A stretch of 64,000 nt of DNA from Pseudomonas sp. PD9R. GTDB lineage: Bacteria; Pseudomonadota; Gammaproteobacteria; Pseudomonadales; Pseudomonadaceae. Of this stretch, positions 53,714 to 61,244 are shown piece after piece. A program made the translations under genes and the position numbers. The notes below the pieces were generated by a model that was not told the origin of the DNA, searched no databases, and worked only from the letters and a program-made list of their open reading frames with translations. Within the stretch, counting starts at the first letter, position 1. Every line of letters starts with the position of its first letter. The stretch lies in NCBI RefSeq assembly GCF_019200975.1, contig NZ_JAHTMR010000006.1, forward strand, positions 124,001 to 188,000. The letters are read 5' to 3'.

Positions 53714-55445
53714 GGTCGATCTCCTGTTCGTATGCGGTGATACCTGCGATGTGGCGCGCGGCGATGTAGCCAAAGGTCAGTGCCGGGCCAAGATTGATGC
53801 CGCCGGCGGGGTAATGCCCACCCATGATGCTGGCCATGTCGCCGCCCGCCGCGTACAGCCCGCTGATGGCCTGGCCGGAGTCGTCGAGGACCTGGGCGTG
53901 TTGATTGACCTTGAGCCCGGCGAAGGTGCCGAAGCAGCCTGGCTGGACCTTCACGGCATAGAACGGGCCTTGTTCAATGGGCGCGACGCACGGGTTAGGT
54001 TGCTGCGCCGCATCACCCTGTTTGCGGTTGTAGGGGGTCGTGCCGCGCCCGAACAATGGATCTTCACCGTTGCGTGCGTGACGGTTGTAGTCCGCTACGG
54101 TGCTGCGTAATCCGCCCGGGTCGATGCCGCAGGCTGATGCCAATTCCTCAAGGGTGTTGCCGGTTTTCAGATAGCCGCTGCGGATAAAGGATGACAGCGG
54201 CACCGGAAAGGGCCGAGAGATTCCCAGGCCATAACGGCGCTGAAAGCCATGGGTGCAGATCAGCCACGAGGCGACTTCTGCACCCGGCGGGGCAGCGGCG
54301 ACCATGGCGGTGACGTAGTCGTAGTAACCGTTGGCTTCGTTGACGAAGCGCAGGCCATTGCTCAATACGCCGATGATTCCCGGCTTGCCGCGCTCGATGA
54401 TGTGCGGGAAATGACCGATGCTGCCGTCGCTGTGCGGCACTTGCGAAACCGGAGCCCAGGCGACAGGGGAGGCCATGTCGGTATTTACCTGAGCGCCCAC
54501 GCCTTCTGCCAATCGCAACCCATCGCCGGACACGGCAAGTGGCGGCAAGGCCAGGTGCTCATGGCCGGTGGGTGTGCGCGGGAAAAGTGCCTTGCGTCGT
54601 TCGATGTCATTGGCAAATCCACCGGCCGCCAGCACCACGGCGTTGCGCGCTTTGATGCGCACCGATCCCTTGATGGTGCTGATCACCGCGCCGCACACCT
54701 GATTGTTTTCGCGCAGCAACTCAGTCACCGGCGCCGATTCCCACAGCAGCACGCCGAGGTCTTCGGCGGACTTCGCCAGACGTGCCACCAGCGCCACACC
54801 GTTGACCAATTGCATTGCCCGACCCTGTACGGCGAGGTCAAACAGGTGACGGGTGAAACGCCGGGTGACGTGCCAGGCCGCCGGCAACGAACGGGTCAGG
54901 TTTAGAAAAGCTGTAAGGTCCGCACCGGCCATGATCGGCATGCCCATGAACGAAGTTTCCCGCATGGTTTTGCGAAGACGCTTAAGCAGCTTGCCGACTT
55001 TTCGTGCGTCATAGGGTGCGGCGATCACTGAGCGCCCACCGGTGCCGGCGCCCGGCGTGTCGCCATGGATATCGGCAATGGCATTACCGTCGGCGAATTG
55101 CAGTGAAGTGTGCTGTTCGAAGAACGCCACCATGCGCGGGCCGGCTTCCAGAAACGCATCGATCATTGCCGGATCAAATCGTTTGCCCAGTTCGTGTTTC
55201 AGGTAAGTACGCGGCAGGTCCACTTCTTCAACGATGCCGGCACGTCGGGCTAAAGGATTGCACGGCACCCACGCCCAGCCGCCAGACCACGCTGTCGCAC
55301 CGCCGAATACCGGGTCTTTTTCTACGACGATGACTTTCAGCCCGTGCCATGCCGCAGTGACGGCTGCCGACAGGCCGGCCGCGCCTGAGCCGACAATCAG
55401 CACATCGCAATCGATGTCAGGAAGAAAGTGCGGTTCGGCGGGCAT
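53697..55445 (-). CDS. FAD-binding dehydrogenase, KstD/fumarate-reductase type
   Basis: The 582-residue flavoprotein opens with an FAD-binding GxGxxG (G19, G21, G24 in IVGSGAAGLSAA) and ends with GLYAAGGDMASIMGGHYPAG and GGINLGPALTFGYIA, the C-terminal FAD motif of 3-ketosteroid dehydrogenase-like and fumarate-reductase-like proteins. No signal peptide or flavocytochrome domain is present. Such enzymes desaturate ring ketones. The neighbours (IclR regulator, Gfo/Idh dehydrogenase, TIM barrel) suggest a polyol or alicyclic acid rather than a steroid. GGAG lies at the right distance from the ATG, and an IclR-type operator lies 28 bp upstream. Confidence 0.87.
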   Translation of the reverse strand: MPAEPHFLPDIDCDVLIVGSGAAGLSAAVTAAWHGLKVIVVEKDPVFGGATAWSGGWAWVPCNPLARRAGIVEEVDLPRTYLKHELGKRFDPAMIDAFLEAGPRMVAFFEQHTSLQFADGNAIADIHGDTPGAGTGGRSVIAAPYDARKVGKLLKRLRKTMRETSFMGMPIMAGADLTAFLNLTRSLPAAWHVTRRFTRHLFDLAVQGRAMQLVNGVALVARLAKSAEDLGVLLWESAPVTELLRENNQVCGAVISTIKGSVRIKARNAVVLAAGGFANDIERRKALFPRTPTGHEHLALPPLAVSGDGLRLAEGVGAQVNTDMASPVAWAPVSQVPHSDGSIGHFPHIIERGKPGIIGVLSNGLRFVNEANGYYDYVTAMVAAAPPGAEVASWLICTHGFQRRYGLGISRPFPVPLSSFIRSGYLKTGNTLEELASACGIDPGGLRSTVADYNRHARNGEDPLFGRGTTPYNRKQGDAAQQPNPCVAPIEQGPFYAVKVQPGCFGTFAGLKVNQHAQVLDDSGQAISGLYAAGGDMASIMGGHYPAGGINLGPALTFGYIAARHIAGITAYEQEIDHAAHR

Positions 55446-55472
55446 TAGTTGATCTCCAGCAGATTATTATTT

Positions 55473-55487
55473 TGGAATTCGATTCCA
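55473..55487. promoter_or_regulatory. IclR-type operator 1
   Basis: TGGAATTCGATTCCA is a perfect 15-bp palindrome (centre 55480), 28 bp before the flavoprotein start. It resembles the classic IclR consensus TGGAAATNATTTCCA and shares TTGGAATTC with operator 56538-56554. Confidence 0.75.
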
Positions 55488-55554
55488 GAAAATATAAGAG
55501 CATGGCTGAGCTGGGCAAGTCCCGGATGCGTTAAAGCGGGCGGTTATCGGTTAT

Positions 55555-55564
55555 TCGGTTCCAG
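55555..55564. promoter_or_regulatory. IclR-type half-site
   Basis: TCGGTTCCAG is a single arm matching the right half of the operator at 55473. The left arm is degenerate. It lies 58 bp before the IclR gene start, a place for autoregulation. Confidence 0.45.
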
Positions 55565-55621
55565 ATTTCGCATTCGGCTGGTTGTCTTCTAGAATCGGGC
55601 AAATTTCGTGTGGAAACTCCC

Positions 55622-56398
55622 ATGGCCGGCAGTCAGATAGAACGTGTTTTCAGTGTGCTTGAAAGCCTTACCAGCGACCCTCGTGGCCTGCCGATGCAGA
55701 CGTTGGCGGAGCAACTGGACATCCCCAAGAGCGCGACTCACCGCCTGCTCGCGGAGCTGATCCGCCTGGGTTATGTGCGACAAAATCCGGAGAATCTGCG
55801 TTACCACCTGTCGACCAAATTGGTGGCAATGGGTTTCCGTTATCTCTCCAACAGCGGCGCCGATATCGTGCAGCCAGTGCTCGATCGGCTGGCTCAGGAG
55901 ACCGGCGAACTGGTGCGTCTCGGGGTGATCGACGGTGAGCGGCAGACGTGGATCGCCAAGTCCCAGGGCGCCCGTTCCGGCCTGCGTTACGACCCGGACA
56001 TGGGCCGCGATGCGCCGCTGTTTTACACCGCTTCAGGCCATGCGTGGCTGGCATGCATGAGTGATGCCGAGGCTTTGTCGCTGGTGGAGCGCCAGGCCGT
56101 GAATCAGCCGCTGGAGCTGGGGCCGAATGCGCCGCGCTCCAACATTGAATTGCTGGAGCGCCTGCGCCTGGCGCGGGAGCAAGGCTACGCCTGTGTCGAG
56201 GAAAGTTCGGCGGTGGGCACTTCGGCGATTGCGGCAGTGGTGCGCCATCCGGCTGATGGCCGGGTGATCGGGGTGCTCAGTATTGCCGGACCGAGTGCGC
56301 GGATGCCGGGCGCGCGGCTGCATGAACTGGCGCCGTTGTTGTTGGCGTTTACTGAAGAATTGTCGGCGGCGAGCCTGGCTTCGGAATTGTTCAGCTAA
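55622..56398 (+). CDS. IclR family transcriptional regulator
   Basis: The 258-residue protein has an N-terminal winged helix (IERVFSVLESL, then DIPKSATHRLLAELIRLGYV) and a C-terminal IclR effector domain (about 80-255) with PLFYTASGHAWLA and EESSAVGTSAIAAVV. IclR proteins control aromatic, sugar-acid and glyoxylate pathways. Start choice: ATG 55622; an in-frame GTG at 55610 adds four residues. It lies divergent from the flavoprotein gene; operators at 55473 and upstream of the Gfo/Idh gene suggest it controls both transcripts. Confidence 0.92.
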   Translation: MAGSQIERVFSVLESLTSDPRGLPMQTLAEQLDIPKSATHRLLAELIRLGYVRQNPENLRYHLSTKLVAMGFRYLSNSGADIVQPVLDRLAQETGELVRLGVIDGERQTWIAKSQGARSGLRYDPDMGRDAPLFYTASGHAWLACMSDAEALSLVERQAVNQPLELGPNAPRSNIELLERLRLAREQGYACVEESSAVGTSAIAAVVRHPADGRVIGVLSIAGPSARMPGARLHELAPLLLAFTEELSAASLASELFS

Positions 56399-56420
56399 GT
56401 CCTTTTGTCCGACGCGACCA

Positions 56421-56450
56421 CTGTAGGGGCAGCCTTCGGCAGCGCCTGCA
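56421..56450. repeat. Single REP remnant
   Basis: TGTAGGGGCAGCCTTCGGCA with AGCGCCTGCA is a decayed family A1 arm pair fused without a centre. It sits just after the IclR gene. Confidence 0.55.
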
Positions 56451-56517
56451 AAGAGCGGGTGTCAGGTTGAAGCTGTGCGCTGTTCGAACACTTTCATTGT
56501 TGGTGTATGTAAGATTG

Positions 56518-56532
56518 TGGAACTCGGTTCTA
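56518..56532. promoter_or_regulatory. IclR-type operator 2a
   Basis: TGGAACTCGGTTCTA is a 15-bp palindrome with one mismatch, 47 bp before the Gfo/Idh start. It matches the TGGAA-TTCCA pattern of the operator at 55473. Confidence 0.65.
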
Positions 56533-56537
56533 AATTA

Positions 56538-56554
56538 TTGGAATTCTCTTCCAA
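56538..56554. promoter_or_regulatory. IclR-type operator 2b
   Basis: TTGGAA and TTCCAA flank TTCTC, 25 bp before the Gfo/Idh start. With 2a it makes a pair two helical turns apart (centres 21 bp), a common arrangement for IclR tetramers. Confidence 0.72.
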
Positions 56555-56578
56555 CAATAAGCACAAGAGGACCTCAGC

Positions 56579-57634
56579 ATGAGTTCGCCCCTTCGAATCG
56601 CCCTGATTGGCGCTGGCAACATGGGTCAGCAGCATTATCAGCATCTGAAAACCCTGACCGAAGCGAGTTTGTGCGCCGTGGCTGATCCCGGTCCGCAAGC
56701 GGCAAGTCTCGCGGCCGAATGGGGGGTGGCGTATTTCGCCGATCACTGTCAGATGCTGGAGCAGGTGAAACCGGACGCCGTCATCGTCGCCAACCCGAAT
56801 ACGTTGCACGTCAGCACGGCCCTCGATTGCATTGCCGCTGGTGTGCCGGTGCTACTGGAGAAACCGGTGGGCGTTCACCTGGATGAAGTCCGCGAGTTGG
56901 TAGCGGCTTCGAAAGCCACGGGCGTACCGGTGCTGGTGGGGCATCACCGTCGGCATAATCCGTTGATCGTCCGCGCCCATGAGCTTATCCACAGCGGCGC
57001 CTTGGGACGGCTGACCACGATCACGGCACTCTGGCAGTTGCGCAAACCCGACACTTACTTCGAGACGCCGTGGCGCCGCGAGTCCGGAGCGGGAATGCTG
57101 TTGACCAACTTGATCCACGACCTCGATCTGCTGCGGCATTTGTGTGGCGAAGTGCGCCAGGTTCAGGCCATCACCAGCAACGCCGTCCGTGGCTTTGCCA
57201 ACGAAGATTGCGCGGCGGTGCTGCTGCAATTCGATAACGGTGCGCTGGGCAGCGTGACCGGCTCCGATGCGGTGGCGGCGCCCTGGAGTTGGGAGCTGGA
57301 TTCCGGCGAGAACCCGGTGTATCCGCGTCAGGCCGATCAGCCGTGCTACTTGCTGGCAGGGACCGCAGGCGCGCTGAGCATTCCGCAACTCAAGCGCTGG
57401 CACTACACCGAAGCCGATGGTGGCTGGCATCAATCGTTGCAGGCGACACAGGAAAGTTTCAGTGCTGATGAAGCCTTGCGTTTGCAGTTGCAGCACTTCG
57501 TGCGCGTTGCGCGTCGGGAGGTCGAGCCGTTGGTGAGTGCCGCCGATGCCGCCCGCACTTTGGCGCTGATTGAAGCCATCCGTGAAGCCGCCGAAACCGG
57601 CCGCGCCCGCACACCGTCCTTGATTGAGGCTTGA
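56579..57634 (+). CDS. Gfo/Idh/MocA family oxidoreductase
   Basis: The 351-residue protein has an N-terminal Rossmann fold (GAGNMG, residues 11-16), the EKPVG motif (Lys95), and the substrate-domain catalytic pair in NLIHDLDLL (His180, Asp183). Members oxidise a sugar, inositol or cyclitol hydroxyl with NAD(P). AGAGGA precedes the ATG at 56579. It is the first gene of a three-gene operon with the TIM-barrel protein two bases downstream and an EamA transporter. Substrate unknown; quinate- or shikimate-like rings fit the neighbourhood. Confidence 0.92.
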   Translation: MSSPLRIALIGAGNMGQQHYQHLKTLTEASLCAVADPGPQAASLAAEWGVAYFADHCQMLEQVKPDAVIVANPNTLHVSTALDCIAAGVPVLLEKPVGVHLDEVRELVAASKATGVPVLVGHHRRHNPLIVRAHELIHSGALGRLTTITALWQLRKPDTYFETPWRRESGAGMLLTNLIHDLDLLRHLCGEVRQVQAITSNAVRGFANEDCAAVLLQFDNGALGSVTGSDAVAAPWSWELDSGENPVYPRQADQPCYLLAGTAGALSIPQLKRWHYTEADGGWHQSLQATQESFSADEALRLQLQHFVRVARREVEPLVSAADAARTLALIEAIREAAETGRARTPSLIEA

Positions 57635-57636
57635 CC

Positions 57637-58452
57637 ATGAGCGATCGAATTTTTTCCCTCGCAAGTCTGACCGTGCTGGAGTTGTCACCGCCGGACATGG
57701 TCGAAGTCGCGGCGCACGCCGGTTACAGCCACGTCGGCTTGCGCCTGGTGCCGGCGACACCGGAGGAACATCATTTTGCCCTGGTGGCCGATGCGGATTT
57801 GCGACGCCAGACCCTGGCGCGTTTGCGCGATACCGGCATCCGTGTGCTGGATGTTGAAATCTTGCGATTGAAACCGGACACCGTCGTCGCCGAATTCGAG
57901 AAAGTTCTGGCAGTCGGTGCTGAATTTGGCGCGACAGAATTGCTGGTGGCCGGTAACGATTCTGACGAACAGCGGATGACGGAAAACTTCGCTCGACTCT
58001 GTGATCTGGCAGCCCCTTATGGCCTGCATCCACACCTGGAGTTCATGCCCTGGACCGATGCGCGCAATCTTCAGCAAGCCGTGCGCATTGTCGAGAACGC
58101 CGAGCGCGAAAACGGTGCGGTGCTGGTGGACGCGTTCCACTTCGACCGTTCCGGTTCACGGCTGGAAGATCTGGCCAGGGTTGCCCCATCACGGTTACGG
58201 TATGCGCAGTTGTGCGATGTTGCCGGGCCGGGTCCGGCAGACATGGCCGAGATTTTGCGTCAGGCGCGTAACGAGCGGCGGTTTCCCGGCGATGGCGATT
58301 GTGATCTGCCGGGGCTGTTGCGCTGTTTGCCGGCTAACATTCCATTGAGCCTGGAGATTCCCACCGTGCACCTGCTGGAGCAGGGCGTCAGCGGGTTGCA
58401 GCGGGCGCAGATGGCGCTGGATAAAACCCGGGAATTGTTGGCGCGGCTGTAA
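57637..58452 (+). CDS. TIM-barrel sugar-isomerase/dehydratase-like protein
   Basis: The 271-residue protein belongs to the xylose isomerase-like (AP endonuclease 2) fold. Metal ligands expected for the fold are present: Glu135 (HPHLEFM), Asp165 (VDAFHF), Gln191 (YAQLCD) and Glu240 (SLEIP). These positions nearly equal E134, D165, Q191 and E239 of the QuiC N-terminal domain encoded 3.6 kb away, so a 3-dehydroshikimate-dehydratase-like role is possible; an isomerase or epimerase is the alternative. I used ATG 57637 rather than an upstream TTG. It is two bases after the Gfo/Idh stop. Confidence 0.88.
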   Translation: MSDRIFSLASLTVLELSPPDMVEVAAHAGYSHVGLRLVPATPEEHHFALVADADLRRQTLARLRDTGIRVLDVEILRLKPDTVVAEFEKVLAVGAEFGATELLVAGNDSDEQRMTENFARLCDLAAPYGLHPHLEFMPWTDARNLQQAVRIVENAERENGAVLVDAFHFDRSGSRLEDLARVAPSRLRYAQLCDVAGPGPADMAEILRQARNERRFPGDGDCDLPGLLRCLPANIPLSLEIPTVHLLEQGVSGLQRAQMALDKTRELLARL

Positions 58453-58467
58453 TCGGTACTGCGCACC

Positions 58468-58535
58468 TTTCGCGGGCAAGCCGGGCTTCCACACGGTCAA
58501 CATGGAACCTGTAGGAGCAAGGCTTGCCCGCGCAG
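58468..58535. repeat. REP pair, family B, partly degenerate
   Basis: CGCGGGCAAGCCGGGCTTCC on the left and GTAGGAGCAAGGCTTGCCCG on the right are imperfect inverses. It lies within the Gfo-TIM-EamA run and ends 29 bases before the transporter start. Confidence 0.7.
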
Positions 58536-58563
58536 CTTTTGATTTTGGGAAAAAGGAAACTCA

Positions 58564-59442
58564 ATGACCGTCAGCACCCCGCTATCCGGCGTCAATCAGC
58601 CCTTCAAAGGCATCTTGCTGATCGTTGTCGCCACCTTCCTGTTTTCCAGCCATGACGCGATATCAAAATACCTTTCCGGGTTCTACCCGATTGTCATGGT
58701 GGTCTGGGCGCGCTACGTGGTGCACACCTTGCTGATGGCCGGGATTTTTCTGCCGCAATCCGGGCTGCGCGTCCTACGCACAAAACGGCCGTTGCTTCAG
58801 CTGATCCGGGCGCTATGCCTGTTGGGTACCAGCCTGTTTTTCACCACCGGGCTGATGTACATCCCGCTGGCCGAGGCGACGTCGGTCAACTTCCTCGCGC
58901 CAGTGCTGGTGACAGCGTTATCGGTGCCACTGCTGAAGGAGCGAGTCACGCGCGGCCAGTGGCTGGCGGTGATTTTCGGCTTTAGCGGGGTGCTGATCAT
59001 CGTTCACCCCGGTGGAGAGTTGTTCACCCCGGCGGTGCTGCTGCCGTTCTGTTCGGCGCTGTTTTTCTGCTTCTATCAACTGCTGACCCGCAAGCTCAGT
59101 GATATCGACAGCCCGACCACCAGCAACTTCTTCGCCGGCCTGTGCAACACCTTGGTGATGAGTGCGCTGGTGCCATTCTTCTGGCAAATGCCGAGCCTGA
59201 CGCATGGCGCGATGATGCTGGCGCTGGGGGCGTGCGGGATGACCGCGCACCTGTTTCTGACCCAAGCTTTTCGCCTTGCCGCACCGGCCCTGTTGGCACC
59301 TTTCAGCTACTGCCAGATTGTGTTTGCCGGTCTGTTGGGCTGGCTGCTGTTTTCCCATACGCCGACCGTGACCACCGTGCTCGGGATCGCCGTGATTTGC
59401 TGCAGTGGCCTGGCGGCGGCCTGGCAGCAAAGCCGTCGTTAA
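58564..59442 (+). CDS. EamA/DMT family transporter
   Basis: The 292-residue membrane protein has ten helices in two EamA repeats, for example ILLIVVATFLFSSHDAISKYL at the start and LAEATSVNFLAPVLVTALSVPL in the first half. The last gene of the IclR-flanked operon, it is likely to import or export the pathway substrate or a side product. A GGAAA sequence lies before the ATG at 58564. A family B REP precedes it, so expression may be lower than the first two genes. Confidence 0.88.
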   Translation: MTVSTPLSGVNQPFKGILLIVVATFLFSSHDAISKYLSGFYPIVMVVWARYVVHTLLMAGIFLPQSGLRVLRTKRPLLQLIRALCLLGTSLFFTTGLMYIPLAEATSVNFLAPVLVTALSVPLLKERVTRGQWLAVIFGFSGVLIIVHPGGELFTPAVLLPFCSALFFCFYQLLTRKLSDIDSPTTSNFFAGLCNTLVMSALVPFFWQMPSLTHGAMMLALGACGMTAHLFLTQAFRLAAPALLAPFSYCQIVFAGLLGWLLFSHTPTVTTVLGIAVICCSGLAAAWQQSRR

Positions 59443-59463
59443 CTCAAACGGAAACGAGCGGCC

Positions 59464-59557
59464 TGTATAGGAGCTGCCGCAGGCTGCGATCTTTTGATCC
59501 TGATCTTAAAAAACAAGATCAAAAGATCGCAGCCTTGTTTCACTCGGCAGCTCCTAC
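59464..59557. repeat. Hybrid REP pair, A1 left arm and A2 right arm
   Basis: The left arm reads GGAGCTGCCGCAGGCTGCGATC (A1), the right GATCGCAGCCTTGTTTCACT then CGGCAGCTCC (A2-like). The outer parts pair, the inner parts do not. It lies between the converging EamA and MFS genes. Confidence 0.85.
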
Positions 59558-59572
59558 CGGGGGGATGGCGTT

Positions 59573-60910
59573 TTATTCAGTGACGTCCGGAATCTTGCGC
59601 GGTGCCATGAAGTACATCCAGGCCAGCGCGATGAAGTACATCGCCGGGATCAGGGTGAACAGCACGGTGTAGTTGTTGTTGGTGACGGTCAGGATATGGC
59701 CGACCAACTGGGTCATGAACATCCCGCCAATCGCCGCGCACATGCCGCCGAAACCGAACACCGTGCTCATCATGTGCTTGGGCGTGTAATCCATCACCAG
59801 GCTCCAGATGTTTGCGGTCCAGGCCTGGTGCGCACCGATGGCCAGGGAGATGGCGAACACTGCGACCCACAGGCTGCTTGAACCGGCTGCCATGATCACG
59901 CCGATGATGCAGCAGGCGAACAGGAACATGGACATCAGGCGCGCCTTGATCGGGTTGATTCCGCGGCCGATCAGGAACGAAGACAGGATCCCGCCACCCA
60001 CGCTGCCGAAGTCGGCAGTGAGGTAGATGATGATCAACGGGATGCCCATCTGGGTCACGTTGATGCCCAGGTTGTATTGCTGATTGAGGAACGGTGGCAG
60101 CCAGTACAGGTAGAACCAGAACACCGGCGCGGTCATCGAGTAGGCGAGGGCGAAGGCCCAGGTGCCACGCATGCGCAGGATTTTCGAGAACGGCACGCGG
60201 GCTTGTTCCGGCTCGACTTCCTTCTGGATGTAGTCCAGTTCCGACTGTTTAACGCTTGGGTGATCTTCCGGGTTGAAATACTTCAGCCCCCAGCACACCA
60301 GCCAGATGCCGCCCAGTGCCGACATGCAGAGGAACGCTGCTTGCCAACCCCATGCGTGCAGGATCAGCGGCAGCAGCATCGGGGTGAACATCGCGCCGAC
60401 GTTGGTCCCAGCGTTGAAAATGCCAGTGGCCACGGCGCGTTCGCCCGCCGGGAACCACAGGCGTGTGGTTTTCACACAGGCCGGGTAGTTGGCGGCCTCG
60501 GTCAGGCCGAGGATGAAGCGGCAGACCATGAAACCGGCCGCTGAAGTGGCCAGGCCATGGGCGCCAGTGGCAATGCTCCAGAGCAGCACGGCGCAGAAGA
60601 ACACGCGCTTGACGCCGACCCGGTCGATCAAGCGGCCTTGCAGCACGAAACCGATGGCGTAGCCGACCTGGAACCAGAAGTTGATGTTGGCGTAGTCCAT
60701 CGCCGTCCAGCTCATTTCCTTGGCAAGGATAGGCTGCATGACGCCGAGGGCGGCGCGGTCGATGTAGTTCAGGGTGGTGGCGAAGAACACCAGCGCCAGC
60801 ATGCCCCAACGGGTTTTGCCGACGGCCATGGCGCCGCGGATTTTATCGCCGATGCCACCGGCAGTGACGTTCACGGCCGGAGCCATGCGTGAGCTTTGGG
60901 AAGGAATCAT
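59573..60910 (-). CDS. MFS transporter, anion:cation symporter (ACS) type
   Basis: The 445-residue protein has twelve membrane helices and the ACS-family features NYIDRAALGVMQP in helix 1 and GRLIDRVGVKRVF between helices 2 and 3. Close relatives carry hexuronates, phthalate, galactonate or quinate/shikimate-like acids. The gene is divergent from quiC, as in P. aeruginosa PA0241/PA0242, and a PcaR-like palindrome lies between. I infer an importer of an acid that feeds protocatechuate. I used ATG 60910 with GGGTGG upstream, not the 50-codon extension. Confidence 0.9.
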   Translation of the reverse strand: MIPSQSSRMAPAVNVTAGGIGDKIRGAMAVGKTRWGMLALVFFATTLNYIDRAALGVMQPILAKEMSWTAMDYANINFWFQVGYAIGFVLQGRLIDRVGVKRVFFCAVLLWSIATGAHGLATSAAGFMVCRFILGLTEAANYPACVKTTRLWFPAGERAVATGIFNAGTNVGAMFTPMLLPLILHAWGWQAAFLCMSALGGIWLVCWGLKYFNPEDHPSVKQSELDYIQKEVEPEQARVPFSKILRMRGTWAFALAYSMTAPVFWFYLYWLPPFLNQQYNLGINVTQMGIPLIIIYLTADFGSVGGGILSSFLIGRGINPIKARLMSMFLFACCIIGVIMAAGSSSLWVAVFAISLAIGAHQAWTANIWSLVMDYTPKHMMSTVFGFGGMCAAIGGMFMTQLVGHILTVTNNNYTVLFTLIPAMYFIALAWMYFMAPRKIPDVTE

Positions 60911-61037
60911 GTGTACCACCCGTTTTTTGAATTTGTTATTTGGTGTTTTGGTCATCGTGGCCGTTGGTGTGTGTCCGGACTCAATGTGCAGTCGATGTTG
61001 GGCAGTGGACGAAAAATCGTCAATTCGCCAACGGCCA

Positions 61038-61060
61038 TTGTGTTCGATAATCGAACACAA
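61038..61060. promoter_or_regulatory. PcaR-like operator, perfect 23-bp palindrome
   Basis: The core GTTCGATAATCGAAC (61042-61056) is extended to 23 bp of exact symmetry centred on A61049. From memory the P. putida PcaR motif is GTTCGATAATCGCAC, so this is an ideal site for PcaR or a close IclR-family relative. It is 128 bp before the MFS start and 185 bp before quiC. Its sequence differs from the TGGAA-type sites at 55-57 kb. Confidence 0.75.
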
Positions 61061-61137
61061 AACTAACCGGGTAGTACACTTTGAATTGCTGTGAGAGATT
61101 GAGAAGCCAATAATTTACTCAAGATAAAACGCGATCC

Positions 61138-61220
61138 CTGCAGGAGCTGCCGCAGGCTGCGACTTTTGATTCTGTTTTAAGAGCAAGATCAAAAGATCGC
61201 AGCTTGCGGCAGCTCCTGCA
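61138..61220. repeat. REP pair, family A1, in the quiC 5' region
   Basis: TGCAGGAGCTGCCGCAGGC at 61138 is inverted at the right end. It ends 25 bases before the quiC ATG, with the CGGGAG ribosome-binding site just after it. Confidence 0.85.
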
Positions 61221-61244
61221 TAAAACAACACCGGGAGTCGAAAC

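Larger units (their letters stand above)
60911..61244. other. Divergent MFS-quiC promoter region
   Basis: These 334 bases contain a 23-bp palindrome at 61038 (separate entry), a possible -10 TACACT (61075-61080) toward quiC, and a REP pair (61138-61220) that lies between that promoter and the quiC ATG. No ORF is supported. Confidence 0.7.

Noticed and set aside
60911..61244. TGGAA-type IclR operator for the MFS/quiC pair
   Set aside because: The only strong palindrome here has the GTTCGAT core, not the TGGAA core, so I do not place this pair in the regulon of the IclR gene at 55622.
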